NCBI GenBank assembly: GCA_035998445.1
Contig: DASYHQ010000017.1
Coordinates: 124,001 to 188,000, forward strand
DNA from: Tepidisphaeraceae bacterium
GTDB taxonomy: Bacteria; Planctomycetota; Phycisphaerae; Tepidisphaerales; Tepidisphaeraceae
Length of the DNA: 64,000 nt
Direction of reading: 5' to 3'
The notes below the pieces were generated by a model, which had not been told where the DNA came from, ran no database searches, and worked only from the letters and a program-made list of their open reading frames with translations. Below, piece after piece: positions 55,255 through 63,860 of the stretch (position 1 is the stretch's first letter; every line of letters starts with the position of its first letter). Made by a program: the position numbers and the translations under genes.

Positions 55255-57435
55255 ATGACTGACTTTGCCTCGCTCGTCGAACCCCGCCTTGGCACCGACG
55301 TCGGTCGGTGGATCGCGTTCTCGTCTGCCTGCCGGCCGTTCGGCATGGTGAGCCTGGCGCCGGACAGCGTCACCGACAAAGACTGGGGCGGCGGGTATCG
55401 CTACTCGGCGGGCGTCGTGCAGGGCTTCAGCCACATCCACTCGTGGCAGATCAGCGGCATCCTCGTGATGCCGGTGACGGGCGACATCAGCCCGCTGGCG
55501 GGCCCGGCGGCGTGGGAGTCGACCTTCTCGCACGACAGCGAACGCTGCAAGCCGGGATTCCATGCTCTGACGCTGGACCGCTACGGCATCGCCGTCGAAT
55601 TGACGGCGACGCTGCGCGTGGGCGTCCATCGCTATCGCTTTCCGACCGGCGCGCAGCAGCCGGCCATCCTGCTCGACCTCGCTTCGACGCTGGGCCCGTG
55701 CGAGATGGGCGGCGCTGCGCTGAAGCAGACGGGACCGCGCACGCTACAGGGACACGTGATCAACCAGCCCACCGTTCGCAAGCCGCGGCCGTTGACGATT
55801 TACTTTGCGATCGAGGTGGATCAGGACGTGACGATCGACCCGTTCGACGCCGCCGACGTGCGCACGTGCCTGCGGCCGAGCGATGTAGACCAGCCGGTGA
55901 CGATGAAGGTGGCAATCAGCTACACGTCGGTTGATGCGGCCATCGAGAATTTGCACGCCGAGACGACCGGCAAGTCATTCGATGTGATTCGCGACGAGGC
56001 GCAGGCCGAGTGGAACGCGTGGCTATCGCGCATCACTGTCGAAGGCGGCACGGATGAGCAGCGGGCGCGTTTCTACACCGACCTGTACTTCAGCCTGTGC
56101 GGTCGGCGCACGATGAGCGACGCGGCCGGCACGTACATCGACAACACCGGGCCGCAGCCGCGCGTGCGGCAGATCCCGATCGACCCCGCGACGGGCCAGC
56201 CGCGCTATCGCCATCATAATTCCGACGCGTTCTGGGGCACGCAGTGGTCGCTCGTGCCGCTGTGGTCGATCGCCTACCCGCACCTCGTGCACGACTTCTG
56301 CCACTGCTTTTACGACATGTACGCCAACGGCGGGCTGATCCCGCGCGGCCCGGCGGCGGGGAACTACACGTTCGTGATGACCAGCGCCCAAAGCACCCCG
56401 CTGTACGCCGCGGCCCTGCACAGCGGCATCTACAAGCCCGCCGATGCCGATGCGTTGTACGCTGCGCTGCGCAAGAACCACTTCCCCGGCGGGCTGATGA
56501 GCAAGGCGGGCTACGAACATCACACCTGCATCGGCGGCGGCATCGAGGACTACATCGCGCTCGGCTACATCCCAGAAGACCTGCCCAAGTCCGGCTTCCA
56601 CAACAACGGCGCCAGCCAGACCATCGAGCACGCGTTCAACGACAATGCGATGGCCGCGATCGCCCGCACCCTGGGAAAGGCGGACGATGTTGCGCTGTTC
56701 ATCCAGCGGTCGCGCAACTGGCGGAACCTGTTCGACAAATCGGTCGGCTTCGTGCGCCCGCGCAACCGCGACGGCACGTGGCTGGAGCCGTACGACCCGA
56801 TGTCGCGCAGGGGCTGGACCGAGTGCAACGCCTGGACCATGACGTTCTACGCCACCTACGACCTCGACGGCCTCATCGAATGCTTCGATTCGCGTGACGC
56901 GCTGCTGTCGCAACTGGAGCGGGGATTTCAGCTTTGCCGCGACAGGGGCTATTACGTGCCGCACGAGAAGCACGAGGACGTGCCGTTCGACTTCGGCAAC
57001 GAGCCGGCGCTGGCCTGCTGTCACCTGTTCCAACGGGCCGGCGACCATCGGCGCACGCAGTTCTGGCTGCGGCAGGTGCTGGACACGATCAAGAGCGGCA
57101 ACGACCCCACCGACAACTTCGCCGGCGACGAGGACGAGGGCATCATGGGCGCCTGGAACGTGCTGGCGGGCATCGGCCTGTTCTGCATCGATGGCGCCGC
57201 CAGCAACCCGATCCGCTACATGATCACCGCGCCGTTGTTTGACAAGATCACGATCGCACTGGACGACCGCTTCTTCCCCGGCCGTTCGCTCACGATCGCC
57301 ACGCGCGGCAACGCGCCGGGCGCCGTGAAGTACATCGGTGCCGCGGCGTGGAACGGTCAACCGATCGATGATCTCTCGCTCACGCACGACCAGATCGTCA
57401 GCGGTGGCGAACTGGTGCTGGATCTCATTGACTAG
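55255..57435 (+). CDS. GH92 family alpha-mannosidase
   Basis: A 726-residue glycoside hydrolase. N-terminal blocks (PFGMVSLAPDSVTDKDWGGG, VVQGFSHIHSWQISGILVM) precede the (alpha/alpha)6 catalytic part: FYTDLYFSLCGRR, HHNSDAFWGTQWSLVPLWSI, YDMYANGGLIPRGPAAGN and GWTECNAWTMTFY. The C-terminus has DNFAGDEDEGIMGAWNVLAG (the acid/base and calcium region). GH92 exo-alpha-mannosidases release mannose, usually alpha-1,2. No signal peptide is seen in MTDFASLVEPRLGTDVGRW, unlike most GH92, so it may be cytoplasmic. ATG at 55255 preferred over the GTG-type start at 55231. Confidence 0.93.
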   Translation: MTDFASLVEPRLGTDVGRWIAFSSACRPFGMVSLAPDSVTDKDWGGGYRYSAGVVQGFSHIHSWQISGILVMPVTGDISPLAGPAAWESTFSHDSERCKPGFHALTLDRYGIAVELTATLRVGVHRYRFPTGAQQPAILLDLASTLGPCEMGGAALKQTGPRTLQGHVINQPTVRKPRPLTIYFAIEVDQDVTIDPFDAADVRTCLRPSDVDQPVTMKVAISYTSVDAAIENLHAETTGKSFDVIRDEAQAEWNAWLSRITVEGGTDEQRARFYTDLYFSLCGRRTMSDAAGTYIDNTGPQPRVRQIPIDPATGQPRYRHHNSDAFWGTQWSLVPLWSIAYPHLVHDFCHCFYDMYANGGLIPRGPAAGNYTFVMTSAQSTPLYAAALHSGIYKPADADALYAALRKNHFPGGLMSKAGYEHHTCIGGGIEDYIALGYIPEDLPKSGFHNNGASQTIEHAFNDNAMAAIARTLGKADDVALFIQRSRNWRNLFDKSVGFVRPRNRDGTWLEPYDPMSRRGWTECNAWTMTFYATYDLDGLIECFDSRDALLSQLERGFQLCRDRGYYVPHEKHEDVPFDFGNEPALACCHLFQRAGDHRRTQFWLRQVLDTIKSGNDPTDNFAGDEDEGIMGAWNVLAGIGLFCIDGAASNPIRYMITAPLFDKITIALDDRFFPGRSLTIATRGNAPGAVKYIGAAAWNGQPIDDLSLTHDQIVSGGELVLDLID

Positions 57436-57475
57436 CTATGATCCGCTACGAGTCGCTTCGTTGAGGAAGATCGGG

Positions 57476-58081
57476 ATGTGGAAGATCGTTGGGCTTTATT
57501 CGTTCTCGGTCGCGTACGCCATCGTGCGATACGTGGCGTTCACGCCCGCGAACTGGGCCAACCTGCCGGTCTTCATCCTGAACAAGGGCGTGTCGATGGC
57601 GGCGGCGCTCTGCTTTGCGATGGCGTTCTGGCAGCAGTGGCGCCGGCTGCGCGGCGCGACGGGCGGGAACGACCCGGCGACCTGGTTCCGGGCCGGCCTG
57701 TTCGGCGCGCTGGCGCACGTGCCGATGTCGCTCGTGCTGCTGCGCCCGGCGTACTTCAAGGAGTTCTTCGCTGGCGACCGGCTGTCGTTCAACGGCGAAG
57801 CGGTCATCCTGTTCGGAGCGCTCACGCTGGGCTGCCTGTACCTGCTGGCCCGCACCACCTGGAGCGCGGAACACCGCTGGTGGCTGTCGCTGGTGACGAT
57901 GGTCGTCCTCTTCAGCCACACGCTCAGCATGGGCGTCGCACGCGGCGTGAACTTGAACCGCGCGCACGCCTACCTGCCCCCCATGTGGATGCTCAGCCTG
58001 ATCGGCGTCGTTGCGGGCATCGGTTTCCTGCTGCTCAGCAGGCCACCGCGCGACGCCAGCGCTAGCGCCGCCACGTCATAA
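57476..58081 (+). CDS. Six-helix membrane protein, unknown function
   Basis: A 201-residue protein with six hydrophobic stretches: IVGLYSFSVAYAIVRYVAF, LPVFILNKGVSMAAALCF, LFGALAHVPMSLVLLRP, AVILFGALTLGCLYLL, WWLSLVTMVVLFSHTLSM and WMLSLIGVVAGIGFLLL. The start is the ATG at 57476, with GAGGAAG upstream. Several His and Met lie at the helix ends (LAHVPMS, FSHTLSM), which would suit a heme or metal membrane protein, but this is only a suggestion. It starts 40 bases after the GH92 stop. Confidence 0.65.
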   Translation: MWKIVGLYSFSVAYAIVRYVAFTPANWANLPVFILNKGVSMAAALCFAMAFWQQWRRLRGATGGNDPATWFRAGLFGALAHVPMSLVLLRPAYFKEFFAGDRLSFNGEAVILFGALTLGCLYLLARTTWSAEHRWWLSLVTMVVLFSHTLSMGVARGVNLNRAHAYLPPMWMLSLIGVVAGIGFLLLSRPPRDASASAATS

Positions 58082-58187
58082 ACGGTAGAGGCTTCCCGTT
58101 CCCACGTTCCGTGAATCTCCGGGTCCACGGACGGGAGCGAAACGCTTCGCCTCTCCATTACTTTCGAGTTAAGTTTGCGCTAGCCGC

Positions 58188-59003
58188 ATGATCGCCTGCG
58201 AACGGCGATCGGGGGAAGCTGCGAAGCGGTTGTTCCCTTTGATCGATTCAGGCGCGCGTCACGTTGAAAAGGATGGATCGGTGTCTAAGGCTCAAAGTGT
58301 ATCGCCTGCGTCCCTGCGTGACGTCCGCAAGCTAGGTCCTAAGGCTTGGGGGCGTCGCCTGACGGCCGAACTGACGCCGTTGCTGTCACCAGGCCGGCCG
58401 CCGTTGATCTGGGTGGTCCTCAGCGCGACTCTATGCGTTGGCGTGTTCAGCGTGCTGGCGATGTTGCTTTGGGCGGGTTATCGGGACGAGGCTTGGCCGG
58501 CGCATTATCTGCAGGACGGGTATGCGGGGACATGGCTGTCGGCCGGCTGTCTGGCGCTAGCCGCATTGGCCGGCGCTGCGCCAGCGTGGCGCGTGGGGCC
58601 CGGGACCGGCCGGCGCTTCTGGTCACTGGCCGCGGCGACGCTGCTACTGGCGGCGTGCGATGACCTGTGGCGGTTCCACGAGAACGTCGACCTGGCGATC
58701 CACGCTTACCTCGGCATCGACTCGCACCACGTCATCACCAACCACATCGATAACGTCCTCGTCCTGGGCTACGGCATCACCGCGGGCTGGTACGCGGTTC
58801 GGCGGCGCGGGGAATTGCTCTGCCTGCCCTGGGCCACCTACTGCTTCGCAGCCGCGTCGGTGTTCTTCCTCGGCATGACCACGCTCGACTTCGTCGACCG
58901 CGCCATGACCCTCGAAGAGACGTTCAAGACCATCTCCGTGCTGCTCATCCTCTGCGGCTGCCTTGCCGCCTGCCTGGAAGCTAAGCCGCGAACGCAGCGG
59001 TAA
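58188..59003 (+). CDS. Membrane protein with HEN-type polar motif, unknown function
   Basis: About 271 residues; a polar N-terminus of 70 residues, then six hydrophobic segments (LIWVVLSATLCVGVFSVLAM, WLSAGCLALAALAGA, FWSLAAATLLLAACDDLW, VLVLGYGITAGWYAV, YCFAAASVFFLGMTTLDF, ISVLLILCGCLAACL). A conserved-looking polar stretch is CDDLWRFHENVDLAIHAYLG. A GTG at 58281 with AAGGA upstream is an equally good start. No family recognised. Confidence 0.62.
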   Translation: MIACERRSGEAAKRLFPLIDSGARHVEKDGSVSKAQSVSPASLRDVRKLGPKAWGRRLTAELTPLLSPGRPPLIWVVLSATLCVGVFSVLAMLLWAGYRDEAWPAHYLQDGYAGTWLSAGCLALAALAGAAPAWRVGPGTGRRFWSLAAATLLLAACDDLWRFHENVDLAIHAYLGIDSHHVITNHIDNVLVLGYGITAGWYAVRRRGELLCLPWATYCFAAASVFFLGMTTLDFVDRAMTLEETFKTISVLLILCGCLAACLEAKPRTQR

Positions 59004-59205
59004 AGATAACGAGCGGCGACGCGAGCGCGTTCCGCGCGTCGACGCTTGGGGAAGGAGAAGACAAGCTTCCTTCCTCCTTCTGTCTCGGCGCTTTCCGTGT
59101 CTCTGCGGTTCAGCCCTCTTCGTAGCGCCCCCGCCACCTCGCGCCAGATTTGCATTTCCGTTCGTGACGTTCACAATCACTCCACTTCCAAGGAGACGCC
59201 CCCAC

Positions 59206-60732
59206 ATGCCTCACCTGCTCGGCATCGACATCGGCACCAGTGGCACCAAGACCCTGATCTGCGACGAGGACGGCACCGTGCTCGCCACCGCGATGGCGGA
59301 ACATGCGATCTACACGCCCAAGCCCGGCTGGAGCGAGCAAATCCCCGAAGACTGGTGGACGGCCGTCTGTGCCGCGACCAAGGCGGTGCTGAAAAAGGCA
59401 AAGGTGAAGCCGGCCGACATTGGGGGCATCGGCCTCTCCGGGCAAATGCACGGCAGCGTTTTCCTCGGAGATGGTGAGAAGGCCCTGCGCCCCGCCCTGC
59501 TCTGGAACGACCAGCGCACGGCCAAACAGTGCGCCGAGATCGAAGCCAAGGCCGGCGGGCGCGAGAAGCTGATCGAGCTCGTCGCCAACCCCGCCCTCAC
59601 CGGTTTCACCGCCCCCAAGATCCTGTGGCTGCGCGAGAACGAGCCGAAGACGTTCGCCAAGACCAAGCACATCCTGCTGCCGAAGGATTACATCCGCTTC
59701 CGCATGACTGGCGAGTACGCCACGGAAGTCTCGGACGCATCCGGCATGCTGCTGCTGGACGTGGTGAAACGGCAATGGTCGGACAAGCTGCTGTCGGTGC
59801 TGCAGATCGATAAGTCGCTTTTGGGTCGCCTGCATGAATCGCAGGAGGTAACTGGGACGCTAAATCGTGGTGCAGCGAGGGAAATGGGGCTAATTGAGGG
59901 TATTCCGGTCGTTGGCGGCGCGGGCGACCAGGCCGCGGGCGCGGTGGGCAACGGCGTGGTGATGCCGGGCATCGTCAGCGCCGCCATGGGCACCAGTGGC
60001 GTGATCTTCGCGCACGCCGACCGGCCGACGCTCGACCCGAAGGGGCGCGTCCACACGATGTGCCACGCGGTGCCGGGCAAGTGGTGCGTCTTCGGTTGCA
60101 TGCTGTCGGCCGGTGGCAGCTTCCAATGGTTCCGCAACCGTTTGGCCGAAGGGGAAGTGGCGACGGCCAAGAAGCACAAGATCGACCCGTACGAACTGCT
60201 GGTTGCCGAGGCCGAGGCCGCGCCTGCGGGCAGTGAGGGGCTCTTCTTCCTGCCCTACCTCACCGGCGAGCGCTGCCCGCACCCCGACCCGCTAGCGCGC
60301 GGCGGCTGGATCGGCCTGACCGCCCGCACCACCCGTCCCATGATGATCCGCGCCCTGCTGGAGGGCGTGACCTACGGCATGCGCGACGCCATGGAGATCA
60401 TGCGCGGCATGAACATCGACATCACCCAGGCCCGCGCCAGTGGGGGTGGCGCCCGCAGCGCGTTCTGGCGACAACTGCAGGCCGACGTCTACAAGACCCC
60501 CATCGTCCTCACCAACGCCACCGAAGGCCCCGCCTACGGTGTCGCGCTGCTCGCCGGCGTGGGCACGGGCGTGTGGAACAGCGTTGAGGAAGCCTGCAAG
60601 GCCACCATCAAGCAGACGGCCAAGATCTCGCCGAAGAAGAAGGCCAGCGATCTCTACGACCGCCATTACAAGGTGTACGACAAGCTGTACTTCGATTTGA
60701 AGGAACGCTTCGCGGAGATGGCGGCGCTGTAA
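59206..60732 (+). CDS. xylB: Xylulokinase
   Basis: A FGGY-family sugar kinase of 508 residues. LLGIDIGTSGTKTLICDEDG, the xylulokinase LSGQMHGSVFLG block, LLWNDQRTAKQC, LLPKDYIRFRMTGEYATEVS, VVGGAGDQAAGAVGNG and the C-terminal RASGGGARSAFWRQLQADVY with VLTNATEGPAYGVALLAGVG are all present. It phosphorylates D-xylulose for the pentose phosphate pathway. The start ATG has AAGGAG upstream; the frame opens at 58963, overlapping the previous gene. xylA is not here. The preceding 200 bp holds one 'cttctgtctc...tctctgcggttc' repeat arm. Confidence 0.95.
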   Translation: MPHLLGIDIGTSGTKTLICDEDGTVLATAMAEHAIYTPKPGWSEQIPEDWWTAVCAATKAVLKKAKVKPADIGGIGLSGQMHGSVFLGDGEKALRPALLWNDQRTAKQCAEIEAKAGGREKLIELVANPALTGFTAPKILWLRENEPKTFAKTKHILLPKDYIRFRMTGEYATEVSDASGMLLLDVVKRQWSDKLLSVLQIDKSLLGRLHESQEVTGTLNRGAAREMGLIEGIPVVGGAGDQAAGAVGNGVVMPGIVSAAMGTSGVIFAHADRPTLDPKGRVHTMCHAVPGKWCVFGCMLSAGGSFQWFRNRLAEGEVATAKKHKIDPYELLVAEAEAAPAGSEGLFFLPYLTGERCPHPDPLARGGWIGLTARTTRPMMIRALLEGVTYGMRDAMEIMRGMNIDITQARASGGGARSAFWRQLQADVYKTPIVLTNATEGPAYGVALLAGVGTGVWNSVEEACKATIKQTAKISPKKKASDLYDRHYKVYDKLYFDLKERFAEMAAL

Positions 60733-60815
60733 GGCTGGGAGCATCATCGTATGCCTAATTCCTCCTCCCTCGCGGACGGGGGAATCGCCTTGGCGGAGGC
60801 ACAAAAACAAAGTCT

Positions 60816-60919
60816 GTCATCCCGAGGGGAGCGGTAGCGACCCGAGGGATCTCGATTGTTCGGTAACTGATTGGCCGTGCGAGATCCTTCAGGTTCCTAC
60901 CGCTCCCGTTCGGGATGAC
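60816..60919. repeat. Palindromic repeat family A, copy 3
   Basis: GTCATCCCGAGGGGAGCGGT at the left and CCTACCGCTCCCGTTCGGGA, then TGAC, at the right; 104 bp. It lies between the convergent genes ending at 60732 and 60985. Confidence 0.85.
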
Positions 60920-60984
60920 AGTGGCCGGGCGCGCGTTGCATGTTGGATCACGCCTTGAATGAGCGGGATCCGGCCTTTCCCCGT

Positions 60985-61857
60985 TCACCGGAACAGCTCG
61001 ATCTTCCGCATCGCATGACCCAGGCGGTACAACCCAACGACTGTCAGCACCGTCAGCGTCGGCTGAAGGAGCCACACGTAGAACCGCCAAATAAGCAGGT
61101 ACTCGCCGCGAAAGCTCACCGCAATCGTCCCGACCGTTGCTGCGAAGCCGGCCACGGGTGGCGGTTGGCGCACGAGGAAATCGGCCGAGTAGGTGGGGCG
61201 GTTCATGGGCACCATGAACGTCAGTAGTGGTAACACCACCACGCACAGGACGGCCCCGAACCGGAAGACCCGGTCGAGATCAGGTCGCCGGGCCTTGCGG
61301 GCGACGCGGGCAAGCGCGACAAAGACCAGGACACTGGCGATCGTCGATAGGACGGACGGCAGCATCATCAACGGCCACCAGCGCCAGAAGCGCCCAAGGT
61401 CGAGCGGGACGAGGCTGAAGAACAACGCTGGCATTGCGCAGGCCGCGATGCCGAAGCCGATCGCGGCCCGGCGGAGATTTTCGCTGCCCTGCAACACAGG
61501 TAGGCGCAATGCGATCAGGCCCGCCAGACCCCAAGCCAACAGCCCAAGCGCCAGGGCCAGCGGTGGCGCAACGGTATTCCACTGATTGGACACCGCGCCG
61601 GCGCCCAGCATTGCGACGATCGCCGCCACGCCCATCCAGGTGGCGCGGTACGTCTGCTGGGCCTGGTGCCGCGTCAGTCCCCCTGCCCGGTGCGCCACCA
61701 CCGATGCTCGCACGTCGTGCCCGCACTCGGGACAACGGTTATCGGTCGGCAGGCCGCGCACGTTGTAGCCGCAGGCGATGCAAGGGACGTCGGCCTCCAC
61801 GATCGTCATCGGAGGGCCGGATGGGGTAGGTTCGTTGGTCGAAGGAAGTTCAGCCAC
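60985..61857 (-). CDS. Multi-pass membrane protein with planctomycete-type zinc ribbon
   Basis: A 290-residue protein. The N-terminal ribbon CIACGYNVRGLPTDNRCPEC is followed by six or more helices (GVAAIVAMLGAGAV, LALALGLLAWGLAGLIAL, AAIGFGIAACAMPALFFSLV, STIASVLVFVALARVA, FGAVLCVVVLPLLTFMV, WRFYVWLLQPTLTVLTVVGL). The start is taken as GTG 61857; an ATG at 61809 is possible. Role unknown. Confidence 0.7.
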   Translation of the reverse strand: MAELPSTNEPTPSGPPMTIVEADVPCIACGYNVRGLPTDNRCPECGHDVRASVVAHRAGGLTRHQAQQTYRATWMGVAAIVAMLGAGAVSNQWNTVAPPLALALGLLAWGLAGLIALRLPVLQGSENLRRAAIGFGIAACAMPALFFSLVPLDLGRFWRWWPLMMLPSVLSTIASVLVFVALARVARKARRPDLDRVFRFGAVLCVVVLPLLTFMVPMNRPTYSADFLVRQPPPVAGFAATVGTIAVSFRGEYLLIWRFYVWLLQPTLTVLTVVGLYRLGHAMRKIELFR

Positions 61858-61907
61858 AGGCTGAAAGGTTACCGGAGCCGTACCGGCGCGGCTAACATTG
61901 GTGAATT

Positions 61908-62384
61908 ATGACGATCCGTCCCGCAACCCCCACCGACGTGCCGGCCGTGCTGCCGATGGTCGAGCAGATCGTCGCGCTGCACGCGGCGTGGGACCCGGAC
62001 AAGTACGCTCCGCTGCCCGACGTGCCGGGGCTATACCGCGGCTGGCTGATGGCCCGGGCACGCGACACCGACCGCAGCGTGTTCCTGGTGGCCGAGCGGG
62101 AGGGGCAGATCGTCGGTTTTCTCGTTTCAACTATCGAGCGCGAAATACCGATCTATAGGACGAGCGAGTACGCGTTCATCCACGACCTCTGGGTCGAACC
62201 GGCGTACCGCAACGAGGGCATCGGCCGCCAGATGGCGATGCTCGCGATCGAGCGGTTCACCGAGCTCGGCGTCGAACAGGTGCGCCTGGAGACGGCCGCC
62301 GCCAACGATGTCGCGCGGGCGCTGTTCGCCAAGTGCGGGTTTCGCGTCAGCACGATCGACATGCTGCTGACGTTGTCCCGTTGA
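61908..62384 (+). CDS. GNAT family N-acetyltransferase
   Basis: A 158-residue acetyltransferase: IRPATPTDVPAVLPMVEQIV, FLVAEREGQIVGFLVS, FIHDLWVEPAYRNEGIGRQM (the acetyl-CoA loop Q/RxxGxG/A as RNEGIG) and RLETAAANDVARALFAKCGF. It transfers an acetyl group from acetyl-CoA to an amine; the substrate is unknown. Divergent from the zinc-ribbon gene, with 50 bases between them. Confidence 0.92.
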   Translation: MTIRPATPTDVPAVLPMVEQIVALHAAWDPDKYAPLPDVPGLYRGWLMARARDTDRSVFLVAEREGQIVGFLVSTIEREIPIYRTSEYAFIHDLWVEPAYRNEGIGRQMAMLAIERFTELGVEQVRLETAAANDVARALFAKCGFRVSTIDMLLTLSR

Positions 62385-62438
62385 ACCGGACCCTCGTCCC
62401 TCGTTTTCTGCCGCGCACACGTTAACCTATCGGTCACC

Positions 62439-63368
62439 ATGATCCTCTGCCTCGGCACCACCCCCGCACTGTCGCGCACGATGATCTTCGACGACGTCGT
62501 CGCCAACGATGTCAACCGCGCCACGCGCGTCTTCGAGTCGGCATCGGGCAAGTCGATTAACGCGGCCAAGGTCGCGCGATTGCTGGGTGAAGAGGTGGTC
62601 GCCACCGGCTTCCTCGGCGGCGATTCCGGCAGGTTCATCCGCACGCAGCTGGACCAGTTCGGCATCAAGCACAAGTTCGTCGACGTGCGTGAGCGCACGC
62701 GCACCTGCGTCACCGTCATCGACGAGCAGAACGGCCAATCGACCGAGTTGATCGAGGAACCCGAACCGGTCGACGCCGCCGCGTGGGACCAGTTGCGCCG
62801 CACGTACAAGGAACTGGTCGCAAAGGCGCGCATCGTTATTTTGTCGGGCTCGCTGCCGCCGGATGCGCCGGTCGAGTTCTACGCCGAGTGCGTGAGCGTC
62901 GCCCACGGCGCCAAGGCGCGCACGATCGTTGATGGCACGGGTGAGGCGATGGCGCAGGCGATCTTCGCCAAGCCGTATCTCATCAAGCCCAACGAGGACG
63001 AACTGGCGGAGACAACCGGCATCCCGATCGACTCGGATGTGACGATGCGCGAGGCGTTGCGCGAGGTGCTTCAGGCCGGCGCAACGTGGTGTTTAGTGAC
63101 GCGCGGCAGCGACCCCGCGCTTGTGATTAGCGAAGAGGGCAGCTGTCAGATCACCCCGCCGGAGATTCAGCTCGTCAGCCCGATCGGCTCCGGCGACGCG
63201 CTGGCCGCGGGCGTGGCGGTGGGCCTGCTGCGCAACATGAGCGTCCCCGACGCCGCCCGCCTTGGCGTCGCCTGCGGCGCCGCCAACGCCATGAACCCGC
63301 TCGCGGGCTTCCTGAAGGTCGACGACGTCTACGATCTGCACCCCAAGGTCCAGCTGGCCGCGTGGTAA
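62439..63368 (+). CDS. PfkB family sugar kinase (1-phosphofructokinase-like)
   Basis: A 309-residue ribokinase-fold enzyme: MILCLGTTPALSRTMIFDDV, ASGKSINAAKVARLLGEEV, GFLGGDSGRFIRTQLD, VILSGSLPPDAP, YLIKPNEDELAETTG, VTRGSDPALV and the anion-hole LVSPIGSGDALAAGVAVG. The opening and GSGD motif resemble the hexose-phosphate kinase branch (FruK/tagatose-6-phosphate kinase). The exact substrate is not set by sequence. It starts 54 bases after the GNAT stop and may share its promoter. Confidence 0.88.
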   Translation: MILCLGTTPALSRTMIFDDVVANDVNRATRVFESASGKSINAAKVARLLGEEVVATGFLGGDSGRFIRTQLDQFGIKHKFVDVRERTRTCVTVIDEQNGQSTELIEEPEPVDAAAWDQLRRTYKELVAKARIVILSGSLPPDAPVEFYAECVSVAHGAKARTIVDGTGEAMAQAIFAKPYLIKPNEDELAETTGIPIDSDVTMREALREVLQAGATWCLVTRGSDPALVISEEGSCQITPPEIQLVSPIGSGDALAAGVAVGLLRNMSVPDAARLGVACGAANAMNPLAGFLKVDDVYDLHPKVQLAAW

Positions 63369-63390
63369 GTGCCGAACGCGCCTTGCTTGC

Positions 63391-63480
63391 TCTTCTGTAG
63401 GACAGGCATTCCTGCCTGTCTCTCCCCCGTATTCTCTCCCCCTGTCTCCTTCGTGGCACGGACATTCTTGTCCCGGCCTT
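63391..63480 (+). repeat. C1-C2 REP composite, third copy
   Basis: C1 (GTAG 63397-63400, hairpin GACAGGC/GCCTGTC) is followed 56 bp on by a decayed C2 (GTGG 63453-63456, then CACGGACATTCTTGTCCC). The order and spacing match the left arm of the nested repeat at 5183. The gap 63369-64000 has no gene. Confidence 0.75.
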
Positions 63481-63557
63481 TGCACTTGAGAAAGTAGCCC
63501 GTTGTCGAGCCGTCATCCTAAGAGGCTGTTAAAGAACACGCTCGCGGCCGGTCTTCA

Positions 63558-63754
63558 CCGTAGCATGGACGGCTCGCCCATGGCGTCGGTACGCCGACGC
63601 GTCGGATGGTACGCCATCCGATTCAGCAGTCGCGCCAGCGAAGGATCTGCGAGCACCAATGGAAGAGCAGATCGCTTGCGCTCTTCACTCGGACCGAGTA
63701 CGGCCCGACACCGCGGGGTACCGCGGCTCCATGGGCGGGACGCCCATGCTACGG
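63558..63754. repeat. REPIN-like element, family D' copy 2 (197 bp)
   Basis: GTAG plus a catgg-type hairpin at the left and catgggcg-gga-cgcccatg then CTACGG at the right. The core is shared with 53751-53946. Confidence 0.85.
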
Positions 63755-63783
63755 TCGGAGCGGACACGGCACTGTTCTTTAAC

Positions 63784-63860
63784 ACCCTCTGAGGTACTCC
63801 GAAGGATCTCCCTCTGTATCTTCGTCGGGAAGAGATCCTTCGGGGTACCTCAGGATGACG
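63784..63860. repeat. Palindromic repeat family B, copy 4
   Basis: ACCCTCTGAGGTACTCCGAA at the left and ATCCTTCGGGGTACCTCAGG at the right. It is joined to the D' element upstream by the same kind of junction as at 18173-18203. Confidence 0.85.
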
